Part shown: positions 25,508-34,257 of the stretch, piece by piece
Layout of the letters: every line of letters begins with the position of its first letter
Numbering within the stretch: position 1 is the stretch's first letter
NCBI RefSeq assembly: GCF_022808865.1
Contig: NZ_JAKZLB010000001.1
Coordinates: 1 to 64,000, forward strand
Direction: 5' to 3'
DNA: 64,000 nucleotides
Origin: Geothrix oryzisoli
GTDB lineage: Bacteria; Acidobacteriota; Holophagae; Holophagales; Holophagaceae
Notes under the pieces: generated by a model
What the model saw: the letters and a program-made list of their open reading frames with translations, nothing else
The model's database searches: none
Told to the model about the DNA's origin: nothing
Program-made: the position numbers and the translations under genes

Positions 25508-26659
25508 GTGCCGATCCTCAGGGTCCGTCTGGTTCCCCGCCTCAGGGCGGTCTTGCCGGGATTGGGCGTGGCTCTTGCCTCCCTGCTGACGCTCGTCGCC
25601 TGCGCCTCACCCGGGATGAAGCTGAATGTCAAACCCAGCACCAAGGTCACCACGACCCAGATGGATGGGATCCGCGTGACGCTGCATCCCCTGGATGACC
25701 AGGCGCTGAAGGCCCAGAGTGCCCGCGCCACCGAGTCCGTGTCCCTCGCCGAAATCACCCGTGGGGAGTTGCCGCCGTACCGGGTGGGTCCCCAGGACAT
25801 TCTGCTGGTGACGGTCTGGGACCATCCCGAGATCACCCTGCCGCTGGGCCAGTTCCGCTCGGATGCGGCGACGGGGATGGTGGTGGATGAGGAGGGATTC
25901 CTCTATTTCCCCTATGTGGGCCGGGTCGCGGTCAAGGGGCTGACGACCTCCCAGGTGCGCGAGGCGCTGACGGCCCAACTCGCCAAGGTGCTGCAGAAGC
26001 CCCAGGTCGACGTGAAGGTGCTCGCCTACCGGTCCCAGAAGGTCTACATCGGAGGCGAGGTCAAGACGCCCGGGATGTACCCGATCACTGATGTCCCCTG
26101 CACCCTGGCCGAAGCGGTGAACCGGGCGGGGGGGTTCCTCGCGACGGCGGATGACAGCCGGCTGGTCCTCACCCGCGGGAACCGCTCGTGGCGCCTGGAC
26201 TTCCAGGCCTTGATGGCGCCCGGCGACCGGGGCGGGCAGCTCCTCCTGAAGGACGGGGATTTCCTGCATGTCCCCAGCAGCAACGAAGATCCCGTCTACA
26301 TGCTCGGGGAACTGGTCAAGCCGGGCATCATGCCGATGATCCACGGGAAGCTCTCCCTGGCCCAGGCCATCGCAGAGGCCGGCGGCATCCAGGGGATCAG
26401 CGCCGATGCGCGGTCTATCTACGTCATCCGCCAGGCCGGGGCCGCGGACTCGGTGGATGTGTTCCACCTGGATGCGCGTAATCCGGCAGCCATGGTCCTG
26501 GCCGACAACTTCCGCCTCAATCCGCGGGACATCGTCTACGTGGATGCCGGCACTCTGACCCGTTTCAGCAGGGTCATGGGAATGCTGGTGCCCACGGTGT
26601 CGGCAGCCGCCTCGACGGCCCTGTCCGCGGCTGAAATCCGGTATCTCAAAGTCCGCTGA
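25508..26659 (+). CDS. Wza-type outer-membrane polysaccharide export lipoprotein
   Basis: About 383 residues. A signal sequence (RAVLPGLGVALASLLTL) ends in the lipobox LVAC, giving a lipid-anchored mature protein. A polysaccharide-export domain follows (YRVGPQDILLVTVWDHPE; DEEGFLYFPYVGRV; GLTTSQVREALTAQLAKVLQ). Then come SLBB domains (VYIGGEVKTPGMYPI; VYMLGELVKPGIMPM) and a C-terminal helix (LVPTVSAAASTALSAA) that could form the membrane-spanning alpha barrel. GTG 25508 has AGGA seven bases upstream and gives a normal-length signal peptide; ATG 25457 (GGAG upstream) would give a 17-residue longer leader. First gene of the export set, ahead of Wzb and Wzc. Confidence 0.9.
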   Translation: MPILRVRLVPRLRAVLPGLGVALASLLTLVACASPGMKLNVKPSTKVTTTQMDGIRVTLHPLDDQALKAQSARATESVSLAEITRGELPPYRVGPQDILLVTVWDHPEITLPLGQFRSDAATGMVVDEEGFLYFPYVGRVAVKGLTTSQVREALTAQLAKVLQKPQVDVKVLAYRSQKVYIGGEVKTPGMYPITDVPCTLAEAVNRAGGFLATADDSRLVLTRGNRSWRLDFQALMAPGDRGGQLLLKDGDFLHVPSSNEDPVYMLGELVKPGIMPMIHGKLSLAQAIAEAGGIQGISADARSIYVIRQAGAADSVDVFHLDARNPAAMVLADNFRLNPRDIVYVDAGTLTRFSRVMGMLVPTVSAAASTALSAAEIRYLKVR

Positions 26660-26703
26660 CATCTGATGGCGAACCTCTCCACGAACTCCATGGATCTTGT
26701 CTG

Positions 26704-27165
26704 TTGAAACCGGGGCGATCGCTGAATTTCATCCTCATCCTTTGCGAGGGGAACCATTGCCGAAGTCCCATGGCCGAAGGCCTCATGAGGGCCGAGTTGG
26801 GGGCCGCCATCCGCGTGGAGTCGGCAGGCCTGGCGGCGGAGGATGGCTATGCCCCGCATCCGGAGGCCATCCGGCTCCTGGCGGAGCGGGGCATCAACAT
26901 CACCACCCATCGGAGCCGGCAGGTGACGCCCGCCATGGCCCTTGCGGCGGATCTCATCCTGGTGATGGATCACGAGCAGAAGGCCTGGTGCGAATCGCTG
27001 GTTCCGGGCACCCGGGGCAGGGTCTTCCTGCTCGGCTGCTGGCTGCCCCCGGAGCGTCAGGACATCGCAGATCCCATCCGGGAGCCCCCTGAAGCCTTCT
27101 CCCTCGCATTCGAAAAAATCCTCCAATCCGTACTGACCTGGCGAGACCATCTGCCCACCATCTGA
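26704..27165 (+). CDS. Low-molecular-weight protein tyrosine phosphatase (Wzb-like)
   Basis: 153 residues with the P-loop CEGNHCRS (Cys14, Arg20; CX5R) near the N-terminus and the general-acid Asp in the late DP motif (ADPIREP). It fits Wzb/Etp enzymes, which dephosphorylate the C-terminal tyrosines of the Wzc kinase. There is no ATG before the active site; TTG 26704 is the only sensible start, an uncommon codon. The Wzc gene begins eight bases after the stop, which supports the assigned partner. Confidence 0.88.
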   Translation: MKPGRSLNFILILCEGNHCRSPMAEGLMRAELGAAIRVESAGLAAEDGYAPHPEAIRLLAERGINITTHRSRQVTPAMALAADLILVMDHEQKAWCESLVPGTRGRVFLLGCWLPPERQDIADPIREPPEAFSLAFEKILQSVLTWRDHLPTI

Positions 27166-27173
27166 AGGACGAC

Positions 27174-29363
27174 ATGAGCACCAATCCAGGACCGAAGCCG
27201 TCCCACCGCCGGAATGTGAGAACGGCCCATGAAGCGGAGGAGATCCATTTCTGGGAGTGGCTCGACGACCTGTGGGAAGGGCGGTATCTCATCCTCGCCG
27301 GCATGTTCCTGTTCCTGGTGGTGGGTGGCTGCCTGCGCTGGCGCTCGGTGCCTGTGTACCAGGCGGAGGGACTGCTGCAGATCTCTGCGAAAAAGCCGCT
27401 CCCGTCCGATCCGGCCTTCGCCAAGATGGAGCGGTTCTTTTCCGATCCGGGCACGGCCCTGGCCGAAGTCGAGATCCTGAAGAGCGATCTGGTCCTGGGC
27501 CGGGCCGTGCGCAGCCTGGGGCTGGATCTGGTCGCCGAGCCCGTCGATCTGACTCACTTCGGCCGGGGACACAACCAGGGCGGCACGCGGGCTCCTGAGC
27601 TGAAGCTGGAGGTCCTCCAGGTCCCGGAGCGCCTGATGTCGAAGGCCTTCCGGATCACGGTGCTCTCCGACGGGACCTTCCAGTGGCTTTCCCCCGCCGG
27701 CAAGCCCCTGGGCACCGGGAAACCTGGCGAGACGGTGTCTGCGGTCCTGGACGGGGACCCCCTCGCCCTGAAGGTCCAGGCCCTCGCCACCAAGCCTGGC
27801 CGTGAGTTCCTGGTGTACCGCAAGCCACTGGCTGTGTGCATCCGTGACTTGCGCCAGGGCCTGGAGGTGGCCGAGCGGGGCAAGGAAACCGATGTGATCG
27901 GGCTCGTCTACAAGGACACCAGCCCCGATCGCTGCGAAGACGTGCTCAACGCGATCATGGCCCAGTATGTCCAGTACCGACTCGAGAAGAAGGCGGGTGA
28001 CGCCAACCAGACGCGCGCCCTTCTGGAACAGAAGATTGGGCCGCTCAAGGCCCAGCTGGACGAGTCTGAGCAGCGGCTCAACCAGTTCCGCAGCCGGTTC
28101 GGGGCCGTGGATCTCTCCCGGGAGGCGGAATCCCTGCTGACGCAGGGCACGAACCTGGGCACCCAGATCTCGAACCTCGAACAGAAGAAGCAGGAGGCCC
28201 TCCGCACCTACCAGGAGAACTCGGATGTGGTGAGGACCCTCAACCAGCAGATCGACCAGCTGAAGGCGGAGTCCGCGCGGGTATCCGGACGGATGCGGGC
28301 CCTGCCGGGCACCCAGCAGGAGGTCGTGCGCCTCTCCCGGGCGGTCCAGGTCAACACAGAGCTCTACACGGCGCTCCTGAACAACATCCAGCAGCTCCAG
28401 ATCAGCAGCGCGGGTGAGGTGGGCAGCGTGGGGGTCGTGGACCCGGCCACGACGACCGGAGAGCCCATCGGGCCGAAGGCGCCCGTCATGCTCGCGTTCT
28501 ACGCGGCCCTCGGGGCCCTGGTCGGCATCGGAGCGACGGTCATCCGTCAACTCCTCCACCGGGGCATCAAGGACCACCGCCTGATCGAGTCCAAGCTGGG
28601 GCTCCCCGTCCTGGTCACCATCCCCCACAGCCGCGACCAGGAGAAGCACTCCACGGCCGTCGACCTGGGGCTGGAAGGCTCCCACCTGCTCGCCGCCCAC
28701 CAACCGGACGACCTCGCCATCGAGAGCCTCCGGAGCCTCAGGACCTCGCTGCTCTTCAGCCTGAAGGACGCGAAGAGCCGCACGATCATGCTCACCGGAT
28801 CCAGGCCCTCGGTCGGCAAATCGTTCCTCAGCGCCAACCTCGCGATCATGCTGGCCCAGATGGAGGCCCGGGTGCTCCTGGTGGACGCCGATCTGCGCAA
28901 GGGCATCCTGCACCGGTACTTCGGTCCCAAGGGGCGGCTGACCGGTTTGTCCGACGTGCTCTCCGGCCGGTGCGACTGGTCTTCGGCCGCCAGTCCGACG
29001 GAATTCCCGGGGCTGGACCTGGTCAGCACCGGCGTCCTTCCGGCGGACGCCTCGCAGTTGCTTCTCTCGCCGCGCTTCGGTGCCTTCGTGGCGGAGGTTT
29101 CCGCCGCCTATGACTATGTGATCTTCGACGCTCCGCCGCTGCTGCCGGTGACCGATGGGACGATCATCGGCGCCTTCGTGGGCACCGTCATCCTGGTCGC
29201 CAAGTTCGGCGAGGATTCCATCGACGACCTGCGCGCCTGCCAGCAGCGGGCCGAGGGCCACGGCATCCGGATCGATGGCTGCATCTTCAACGACATCCTG
29301 CCGACGGGGTTGGGATACGGCTATCAGGGCTACCGGTATGCCTATCACTACAAGTACAAGTAG
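27174..29363 (+). CDS. Wzc-type polysaccharide co-polymerase and tyrosine autokinase
   Basis: 729 residues. An N-terminal Wzz domain has one helix near 40-60 (YLILAGMFLFLVVGG), a long periplasmic coiled-coil region (about 200-420, for example NQTRALLEQKIGPLKAQLDE) and a second helix near 440 (VMLAFYAALGALVGIG). The cytoplasmic BY-kinase domain shows Walker A SRPSVGKSF, Walker A' LLVDADLRKG and Walker B YVIFDAPPLLP. The C-terminus GYGYQGYRYAYHYKYK carries seven tyrosines for autophosphorylation. It controls chain length and export together with the Wza and Wzb homologues just upstream. The start is ATG 27174. Confidence 0.93.
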   Translation: MSTNPGPKPSHRRNVRTAHEAEEIHFWEWLDDLWEGRYLILAGMFLFLVVGGCLRWRSVPVYQAEGLLQISAKKPLPSDPAFAKMERFFSDPGTALAEVEILKSDLVLGRAVRSLGLDLVAEPVDLTHFGRGHNQGGTRAPELKLEVLQVPERLMSKAFRITVLSDGTFQWLSPAGKPLGTGKPGETVSAVLDGDPLALKVQALATKPGREFLVYRKPLAVCIRDLRQGLEVAERGKETDVIGLVYKDTSPDRCEDVLNAIMAQYVQYRLEKKAGDANQTRALLEQKIGPLKAQLDESEQRLNQFRSRFGAVDLSREAESLLTQGTNLGTQISNLEQKKQEALRTYQENSDVVRTLNQQIDQLKAESARVSGRMRALPGTQQEVVRLSRAVQVNTELYTALLNNIQQLQISSAGEVGSVGVVDPATTTGEPIGPKAPVMLAFYAALGALVGIGATVIRQLLHRGIKDHRLIESKLGLPVLVTIPHSRDQEKHSTAVDLGLEGSHLLAAHQPDDLAIESLRSLRTSLLFSLKDAKSRTIMLTGSRPSVGKSFLSANLAIMLAQMEARVLLVDADLRKGILHRYFGPKGRLTGLSDVLSGRCDWSSAASPTEFPGLDLVSTGVLPADASQLLLSPRFGAFVAEVSAAYDYVIFDAPPLLPVTDGTIIGAFVGTVILVAKFGEDSIDDLRACQQRAEGHGIRIDGCIFNDILPTGLGYGYQGYRYAYHYKYK

Positions 29364-29370
29364 GCCCGCC

Positions 29371-30801
29371 ATGGACGCTGCCACCGGGCGAAAGGGGTTC
29401 ATGCGCAGCCTCGCCTCCCTCGCGGGGGGGGCGGCGGTCGGGCAGGCCATCGCCGTGCTGGCCACTCCCATCCTCACCAGGCAGTACAGCCCCGTCGAAC
29501 TCGGCGCCTTCAGCGTGTTCTCCACCACCGCCCTGCTGCTCAACGCCACCAATTCCCTGCGCTATGAGATGGCCATTCCCGTGGCCGAAGACGAAGAGGC
29601 GGCGGGCCACATGGTCTGGCTCTGCTTCGTCCTGGTCGGGGCCTTCAGCCTGCTCCTGGGAGTCGCGGTGTGGGTCTGGGGCGGGGCCTTCTGCCGCCTG
29701 GTCAAAGTCCCTATCCTCGCCCCCTACTTCTGGCTGCTGCCCTTCACCACCGCCGCCGCGGGGGTCTATGAGGCGCTCAACTTCTTCGCCATCCGCCGGA
29801 AGGATTTCGCCTCCCTCGCCCAGTCCCGGGTTGTGCAGGGCATGACCCAGGCCTCGATCCAGGTCGGGCTGGGCTTCACGGCCGTGGGCACCATCGGCCT
29901 GGTGTCGGGCGACCTGGTGGGGCGGGTGGCGAGCTCGCTCCGGCTCGCCTGGAGCGGATCGTTCACCGCCATTCTCAGGCGGTTCTCCCTGGCCGGGATC
30001 CGGCGGGTCGCCGTCGCCTTCGTCCGTTTCCCGCTCTTCATGGCCGGCGCCTCCATCCTCAACCTGGCCGCCATCCAGGTCCCCTTCCTGCTCATCCCCG
30101 TCTTCTTCGGGGCGGAAGCGGCGGGGTACTACTTCCTGGCCTACCGCACGCTCTTCCTCCCGGCCAGCTTCGTCGGGAGTGCCATCTCGCAGGTGTTCCT
30201 GGGCGAGGCGGCGGAACGCGCCAGGGAGGGCGAGCCCTTGGCGCACATCACCACCCGCATCTTCCTCATCCTTTCGGCGGCCTTCCTGCCCCTCTACACC
30301 GTGGCCCTGGCGGGAGCGGGCCTCTTGTTCCCCGCGATCTTCGGCGGGCGCTGGGTCGAGGCTGGCCGGTATGCCCAGGTGCTCGCCCCCATGACGCTGG
30401 TCTGGTCTCTGGCGAGGCCCATCTGCGGGATGCTCCTGGTGCGGGACCGCCTCAAGGAGAGCCTTGCCTTCACCGTGTTCGAGCTCCTCGGGATCGTCGC
30501 GGCGATCTACTTCGGCCAGCGTTCCGGCTCCATGTACACGACGGCCATCTACATCTCCCTGTCAGGACTCGTGGTCTCGATCACCTCCGTGGGCCGGTTC
30601 CTCCATGCGGCGGGCGTCGAATTCGGACCTGTCGCGACCCGGTTCGGAATCCTCCTGGCCCTGAACCTTCCCCTGGGATTCCTGGTGTGGGGAGCGGCGC
30701 ACCGGGCGAGCCTCCTGGGGACCTTGGCCGCGGCCGTGGTGGGGCTGGGCGTGGTGGGGATGCTCTCCTTCAAGTTCCTGCGCCGGGAGAAGCTGCTTTG
30801 A
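29371..30801 (+). CDS. Wzx-type polysaccharide flippase (MOP superfamily)
   Basis: 476 residues, almost all membrane helices (about 12-14), starting with GFMRSLASLAGGAAVGQAIAV and the typical early motif LTRQYSPVELGAFSVF. Such proteins move undecaprenyl-linked repeat units to the periplasmic face. It begins seven bases after wzc, and its TGA overlaps the TTG start of the next glycosyltransferase. Family assignment is good; the transported unit is unknown. Confidence 0.88.
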   Translation: MDAATGRKGFMRSLASLAGGAAVGQAIAVLATPILTRQYSPVELGAFSVFSTTALLLNATNSLRYEMAIPVAEDEEAAGHMVWLCFVLVGAFSLLLGVAVWVWGGAFCRLVKVPILAPYFWLLPFTTAAAGVYEALNFFAIRRKDFASLAQSRVVQGMTQASIQVGLGFTAVGTIGLVSGDLVGRVASSLRLAWSGSFTAILRRFSLAGIRRVAVAFVRFPLFMAGASILNLAAIQVPFLLIPVFFGAEAAGYYFLAYRTLFLPASFVGSAISQVFLGEAAERAREGEPLAHITTRIFLILSAAFLPLYTVALAGAGLLFPAIFGGRWVEAGRYAQVLAPMTLVWSLARPICGMLLVRDRLKESLAFTVFELLGIVAAIYFGQRSGSMYTTAIYISLSGLVVSITSVGRFLHAAGVEFGPVATRFGILLALNLPLGFLVWGAAHRASLLGTLAAAVVGLGVVGMLSFKFLRREKLL

Positions 30802-31784
30802 TCCGGGTCGTGATGCTGGGCCAGCCTTTCTGGTCCCTCCGGTTCGCCGACATCCTGCGGGAGGGGAGCGGAGGCGAGGTCGAGGCCCGCTTCCTTCCCC
30901 CCGGGGATCTGGCCCGGCCCGGAGGTCTGCGGGTGGCGATGGCGGCGGACATCCTCCTCCGGATGGGGTACCGGCCAGGGGCGCGCACCTGGCGCGGGCG
31001 GCTCTTCGATGGTCTGTGGGCTTTCCTGAGGACCCTGAACCCCCGGGCCAAGGCCGTCCACTACTGGATCGGAACCGACGTGCTGCATACCCTCCAGGAC
31101 CATCGCAGCGGCCGCCTCCGCCAGGGCCCGCTGCGTCGCGCCCAGGAAGACCTGCACTGGGCCGACGCCCCGTGGCTGGTGGAGGAGTTGGCCGAAGTCG
31201 GCCTGAAGGCGAGGTACATCGCCCTGCCGGTGCCCCTCCGCGAGGTCCAGCCACCCGCACGCCTCCCCGCCCCGTTCACCGTGCTCACCTACATCCCCGA
31301 CACCCGCCCCGAGTTCTACGATGGGCCCACCATCCTCCGGGCGGCCCAGGCGCTTCCCGGCATCCGGTTCGAAGTCATCGGTGGCGAGGGCGCCTGGGTG
31401 CGAAGCCCGCTCCCCAACCTGACCTTCTTCGGCTGGCAGAAGGATGTGAGGCCCTTCCTGGCCCGCGCCTCGGTCGTGGTGCGCCTGGTGCGCCATGACG
31501 GCATGGGGGGGACCGTTCTGGAGGCCCTGCAGGCGGGCCGCCACGTCATCTACTCCCAGTCCATCCCCTGTGTGACCGTGGTCCCTTATCAGGATCCAGA
31601 AGCTCTGGAAAGTGCCCTCCGGGGGTTGCACGAGAGGTTCGAGGCGGGCGACCTGGCGCCCAACCTCGCCGGTCACCGGTATGTGCAGGAGATGTTCGAT
31701 CTGCAACAGCGTTGCGATGCCTACCTGTCGGACCTTCGCCGGCACCTGGCTCCACCCGCACTCATGGAGGATCCGAAGCCATGA
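30798..31784 (+). CDS. Glycosyltransferase, family-4-like
   Basis: 328 residues. Recognisable are an N-terminal half with VHYWIGTDVLHTL and a C-terminal GT-B half: FTVLTYIPDTRPEFY, IRFEVIGGEGAW, LTFFGWQKDVRPFLARA and RHDGMGGTVLEALQAGRHVIYS. The last has the GT4-type E-x7-E-like donor-sugar segment in shortened form. TTG 30798 is preferred as start because GGGAG is eight bases upstream and the codon overlaps the flippase stop; GTG 30810 or ATG 30813 are alternatives. Sugar donor and acceptor are unknown. Confidence 0.78.
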   Translation: MIRVVMLGQPFWSLRFADILREGSGGEVEARFLPPGDLARPGGLRVAMAADILLRMGYRPGARTWRGRLFDGLWAFLRTLNPRAKAVHYWIGTDVLHTLQDHRSGRLRQGPLRRAQEDLHWADAPWLVEELAEVGLKARYIALPVPLREVQPPARLPAPFTVLTYIPDTRPEFYDGPTILRAAQALPGIRFEVIGGEGAWVRSPLPNLTFFGWQKDVRPFLARASVVVRLVRHDGMGGTVLEALQAGRHVIYSQSIPCVTVVPYQDPEALESALRGLHERFEAGDLAPNLAGHRYVQEMFDLQQRCDAYLSDLRRHLAPPALMEDPKP

Positions 31785-32890
31785 TCCGACGCGTAGCCTA
31801 CCTCTGCATGCAGGCCACCCGCGAGGGCCAGGCCTCTTACGCCCACGTGAACGAGATCATCAACGGGCTCCGCCGGCATGGCGTCGAGGTGGACCTCTAT
31901 GAACCCTACTGGAGAGAGGGGGACCGGCCGCCCGGCCTGCTGGGGAAGGCCTGGGGCTACCTGACGGTCCAGTGCCGGCTCATCTTCTGCCTGCGGCGCT
32001 ATGACCTGCTCTACATCCGCAGCCATTTCATGGCCGGGTTGGCCATCTGGGGGGCCAGGGCCCTGGGCGTGCCCCAGGTCCATGAGGTGAACGGCCCGCT
32101 TGAAGATTTATACGTCATGTATCCATGGACCCGGCGGCTGGATGCGCTTCTGAGCGCCCTCACGCGGTCCCAACGCCGGATGGCCGCCGCCATCATCGCG
32201 GTGACGCCCCAGATGGCGGCCTGGTGCGCCAAGGGCAGCGGGAACCCCAATGTCCACGTGGTGCCCAACGGGGCCAACCTGGATCTCTTCCATCCTGGCG
32301 CCCGCCACCCGGAGGCCCCCTCGGGCTCCTATGCCATCTTCTTCGGATCCTTCTCGCCCTGGCAGGGGATCGACACGATGCTGGAGGCCGTGAAGTCCCC
32401 GGAGTGGCCCGCGGGCACGCGCCTGGTCCTGGCGGGGGATGGCGCCGAGCAGGCGAAGGTGGAAGCCGCTGCAGCCGCGGATGACCGGGTGGTGTACCTG
32501 GGCGTGAAGGCCTATCGGGACCTTCCCGGTTTCGTGGCCCCAGCGGCCGTGGGGCTTTGCGTCAAGGACGATGGCGGCAATCACGCCAACACGGGCTGGT
32601 CTCCGCTGAAGCTCTACGAAATGATGGCGGTGGGCATCCCTGTGGTGGTCACCGATCTTCCGGGCCAGTTCGAGGTCGTGGAGCGCGCCCAGGCGGGCCT
32701 GGTCATCAAGCCCGGGGATGCCACGGCCCTCGCCAGGGCCGTGGCCCGCCTGGTGAATGAACCCGGCGAACGCCTTGCCATGGGCCGGCGGGGCCACGAG
32801 CATGTGTCCCGGGAACATTCCTGGGACCGCCGCAGCCTGGACACCCTGGACATCCTGCAGAGCGTCATGAAGGGAGCCGCGAAGGCATGA
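31781..32890 (+). CDS. Glycosyltransferase family 4
   Basis: 369 residues with a GT-B fold. The N-terminal half binds acceptor (VAYLCMQATREGQASYAHVN; HEVNGP). The C-terminal half has VVPNGANLDLFHP, FFGSFSPWQGIDTMLEA, LVLAGDGAEQAKVE and PLKLYEMMAVGIPVVVTDLP (the E-x7-E-type donor region). ATG 31781 overlaps the previous stop (ATGA) and the stop overlaps the Wzy start. It probably adds one sugar of the repeat unit on the cytoplasmic face; which one is unknown. Confidence 0.88.
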   Translation: MIRRVAYLCMQATREGQASYAHVNEIINGLRRHGVEVDLYEPYWREGDRPPGLLGKAWGYLTVQCRLIFCLRRYDLLYIRSHFMAGLAIWGARALGVPQVHEVNGPLEDLYVMYPWTRRLDALLSALTRSQRRMAAAIIAVTPQMAAWCAKGSGNPNVHVVPNGANLDLFHPGARHPEAPSGSYAIFFGSFSPWQGIDTMLEAVKSPEWPAGTRLVLAGDGAEQAKVEAAAAADDRVVYLGVKAYRDLPGFVAPAAVGLCVKDDGGNHANTGWSPLKLYEMMAVGIPVVVTDLPGQFEVVERAQAGLVIKPGDATALARAVARLVNEPGERLAMGRRGHEHVSREHSWDRRSLDTLDILQSVMKGAAKA

Positions 32891-34257
32891 TCCGTCTCCA
32901 TGTCGTCATGATCCTGGCCCTGGCGCAGGCGATCTTCTCGGAGCGCCTGCTGGTCTCGCTGAACACCGGCGGGCAGGGGGTCATTCCGATCATGAACCTC
33001 TGCGAGCCCTGGGTTTCGCTCTTCCTGGTGGTCATCCCCTTCCGGGCCGAGGTGAAGAGGGCCCTCTGGACCCGGACCTTCGTCACCTATTGGCTGCCCT
33101 TCCTGGGCCTGACCTTCCTCCTCCCCATCCTGGGCGTGATTCTCGTCGCCTTTCCGATCAGGACCCTCTTCGCATCCTGGAACGGCCTCGTCCCCTTCAC
33201 CTTCCTGGCCCTCGGGTGCGCGGGTGCGGGCGTGGCCCGCCTTCCGGAGGCGGCCAAGGCCCTGAGGGGGTATTTCCTGTTCGCGGTGCTGGCCCAGCTG
33301 GTCATGTCCCTCATCCAGACCCTGGGCCAACTCCGCTATCTGCCGGGCTTCCTCTCCTTCATCGACAACTGGGACTTCCGCTTCAAGGTGTTGTACCAGC
33401 CGGACAACATCATCCAGGGCCGCGCCACCGGGTTCTATCTCAATCCCAATTCGCTGGGCATCTGGGCCCTCCTGGCCCTGTGGACCAGCTTCTTCCTCCT
33501 GAAGGGCCGGCAGCGGGCCATCGGGGTTGCCGCATCCTTCGCCACCGTTCTCCTCTCCCAATCCAGGGGAACCCTTGCGGCGCTCCTGGCCAGCGCCGCG
33601 GTCTACGGCCTCCTCTGGATGTTCCTGTGGGCGAACCGGGAGCAGCGGCTGAAGGCCACCCTGCTGGTGGTGGTGTGCGCCCTGCCGATCGTGGCCCTCG
33701 CCATTCCCGGCACAGCCGAGTCCCTGCTGAAGCCCCTGAAGGGGGTCACCCTGGTGGAACGCGCCATCGACCGGTACGCCTCGGGGGCCAAAGTGCTTTC
33801 CCAGGGGGCCGCCGCCGATGCCAATTTCCAGGGCCGGACCGAGTACTGGGATGCGGCCTACGCGTATCTGGCCCAACATCCCTTCGGATCCCTGGGGTCC
33901 CCGCAAATGGTGATCAATCTGCCGCCCGACAACCAGTTCATCGCGGTCCTGGAGCAGGGGAGCTTCTATTTCCTCCTGGCCCTGCTGCTGGCGTTTTTCC
34001 GGGGGATCGGGCTCATCCGCGGGGCCGGGGCGCACGAGCGGCTCCTGGCGGTGGTCAGCATCGCGCTGGTGATCAATGGCGTGAGTGCGGTGCCCTTCGC
34101 CTATTCGGCTTCGTACCTGTACTGGCTGCTGGTGGGCGTCTACCTGGCCGGACGCGCCCAGGATCCTGACGAGGCGCCTGCCAGCAGGGCCATTCCGGGC
34201 GGCTGGAGGGTGCTGCGGGCCGGCACACTGGCCCGGTCCGAACCGAGGGAGGGATGA
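32887..34257 (+). CDS. Wzy/O-antigen-ligase-like polymerase
   Basis: 456 residues with roughly ten hydrophobic helices and one large loop. Motifs of the O-antigen ligase/polymerase family are GFYLNPNSLGIWALLAL and LLSQSRGTLAALLA, followed by a long periplasmic-type loop (about 285-345: TEYWDAAYAYLAQHPFGSLG). In a Wzx/Wzy-type locus it is best read as the polymerase joining repeat units in the periplasm; a ligase role cannot be excluded. Start ATG 32887 and stop both overlap neighbouring genes by four bases. Confidence 0.83.
   Translation: MIRLHVVMILALAQAIFSERLLVSLNTGGQGVIPIMNLCEPWVSLFLVVIPFRAEVKRALWTRTFVTYWLPFLGLTFLLPILGVILVAFPIRTLFASWNGLVPFTFLALGCAGAGVARLPEAAKALRGYFLFAVLAQLVMSLIQTLGQLRYLPGFLSFIDNWDFRFKVLYQPDNIIQGRATGFYLNPNSLGIWALLALWTSFFLLKGRQRAIGVAASFATVLLSQSRGTLAALLASAAVYGLLWMFLWANREQRLKATLLVVVCALPIVALAIPGTAESLLKPLKGVTLVERAIDRYASGAKVLSQGAAADANFQGRTEYWDAAYAYLAQHPFGSLGSPQMVINLPPDNQFIAVLEQGSFYFLLALLLAFFRGIGLIRGAGAHERLLAVVSIALVINGVSAVPFAYSASYLYWLLVGVYLAGRAQDPDEAPASRAIPGGWRVLRAGTLARSEPREG

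Noticed and set aside
27057-29552. 831-codon minus-strand frame opposite wzc
   Set aside because: It spans the phosphatase, wzc and flippase gene ends; wzc is unambiguous on the other strand.
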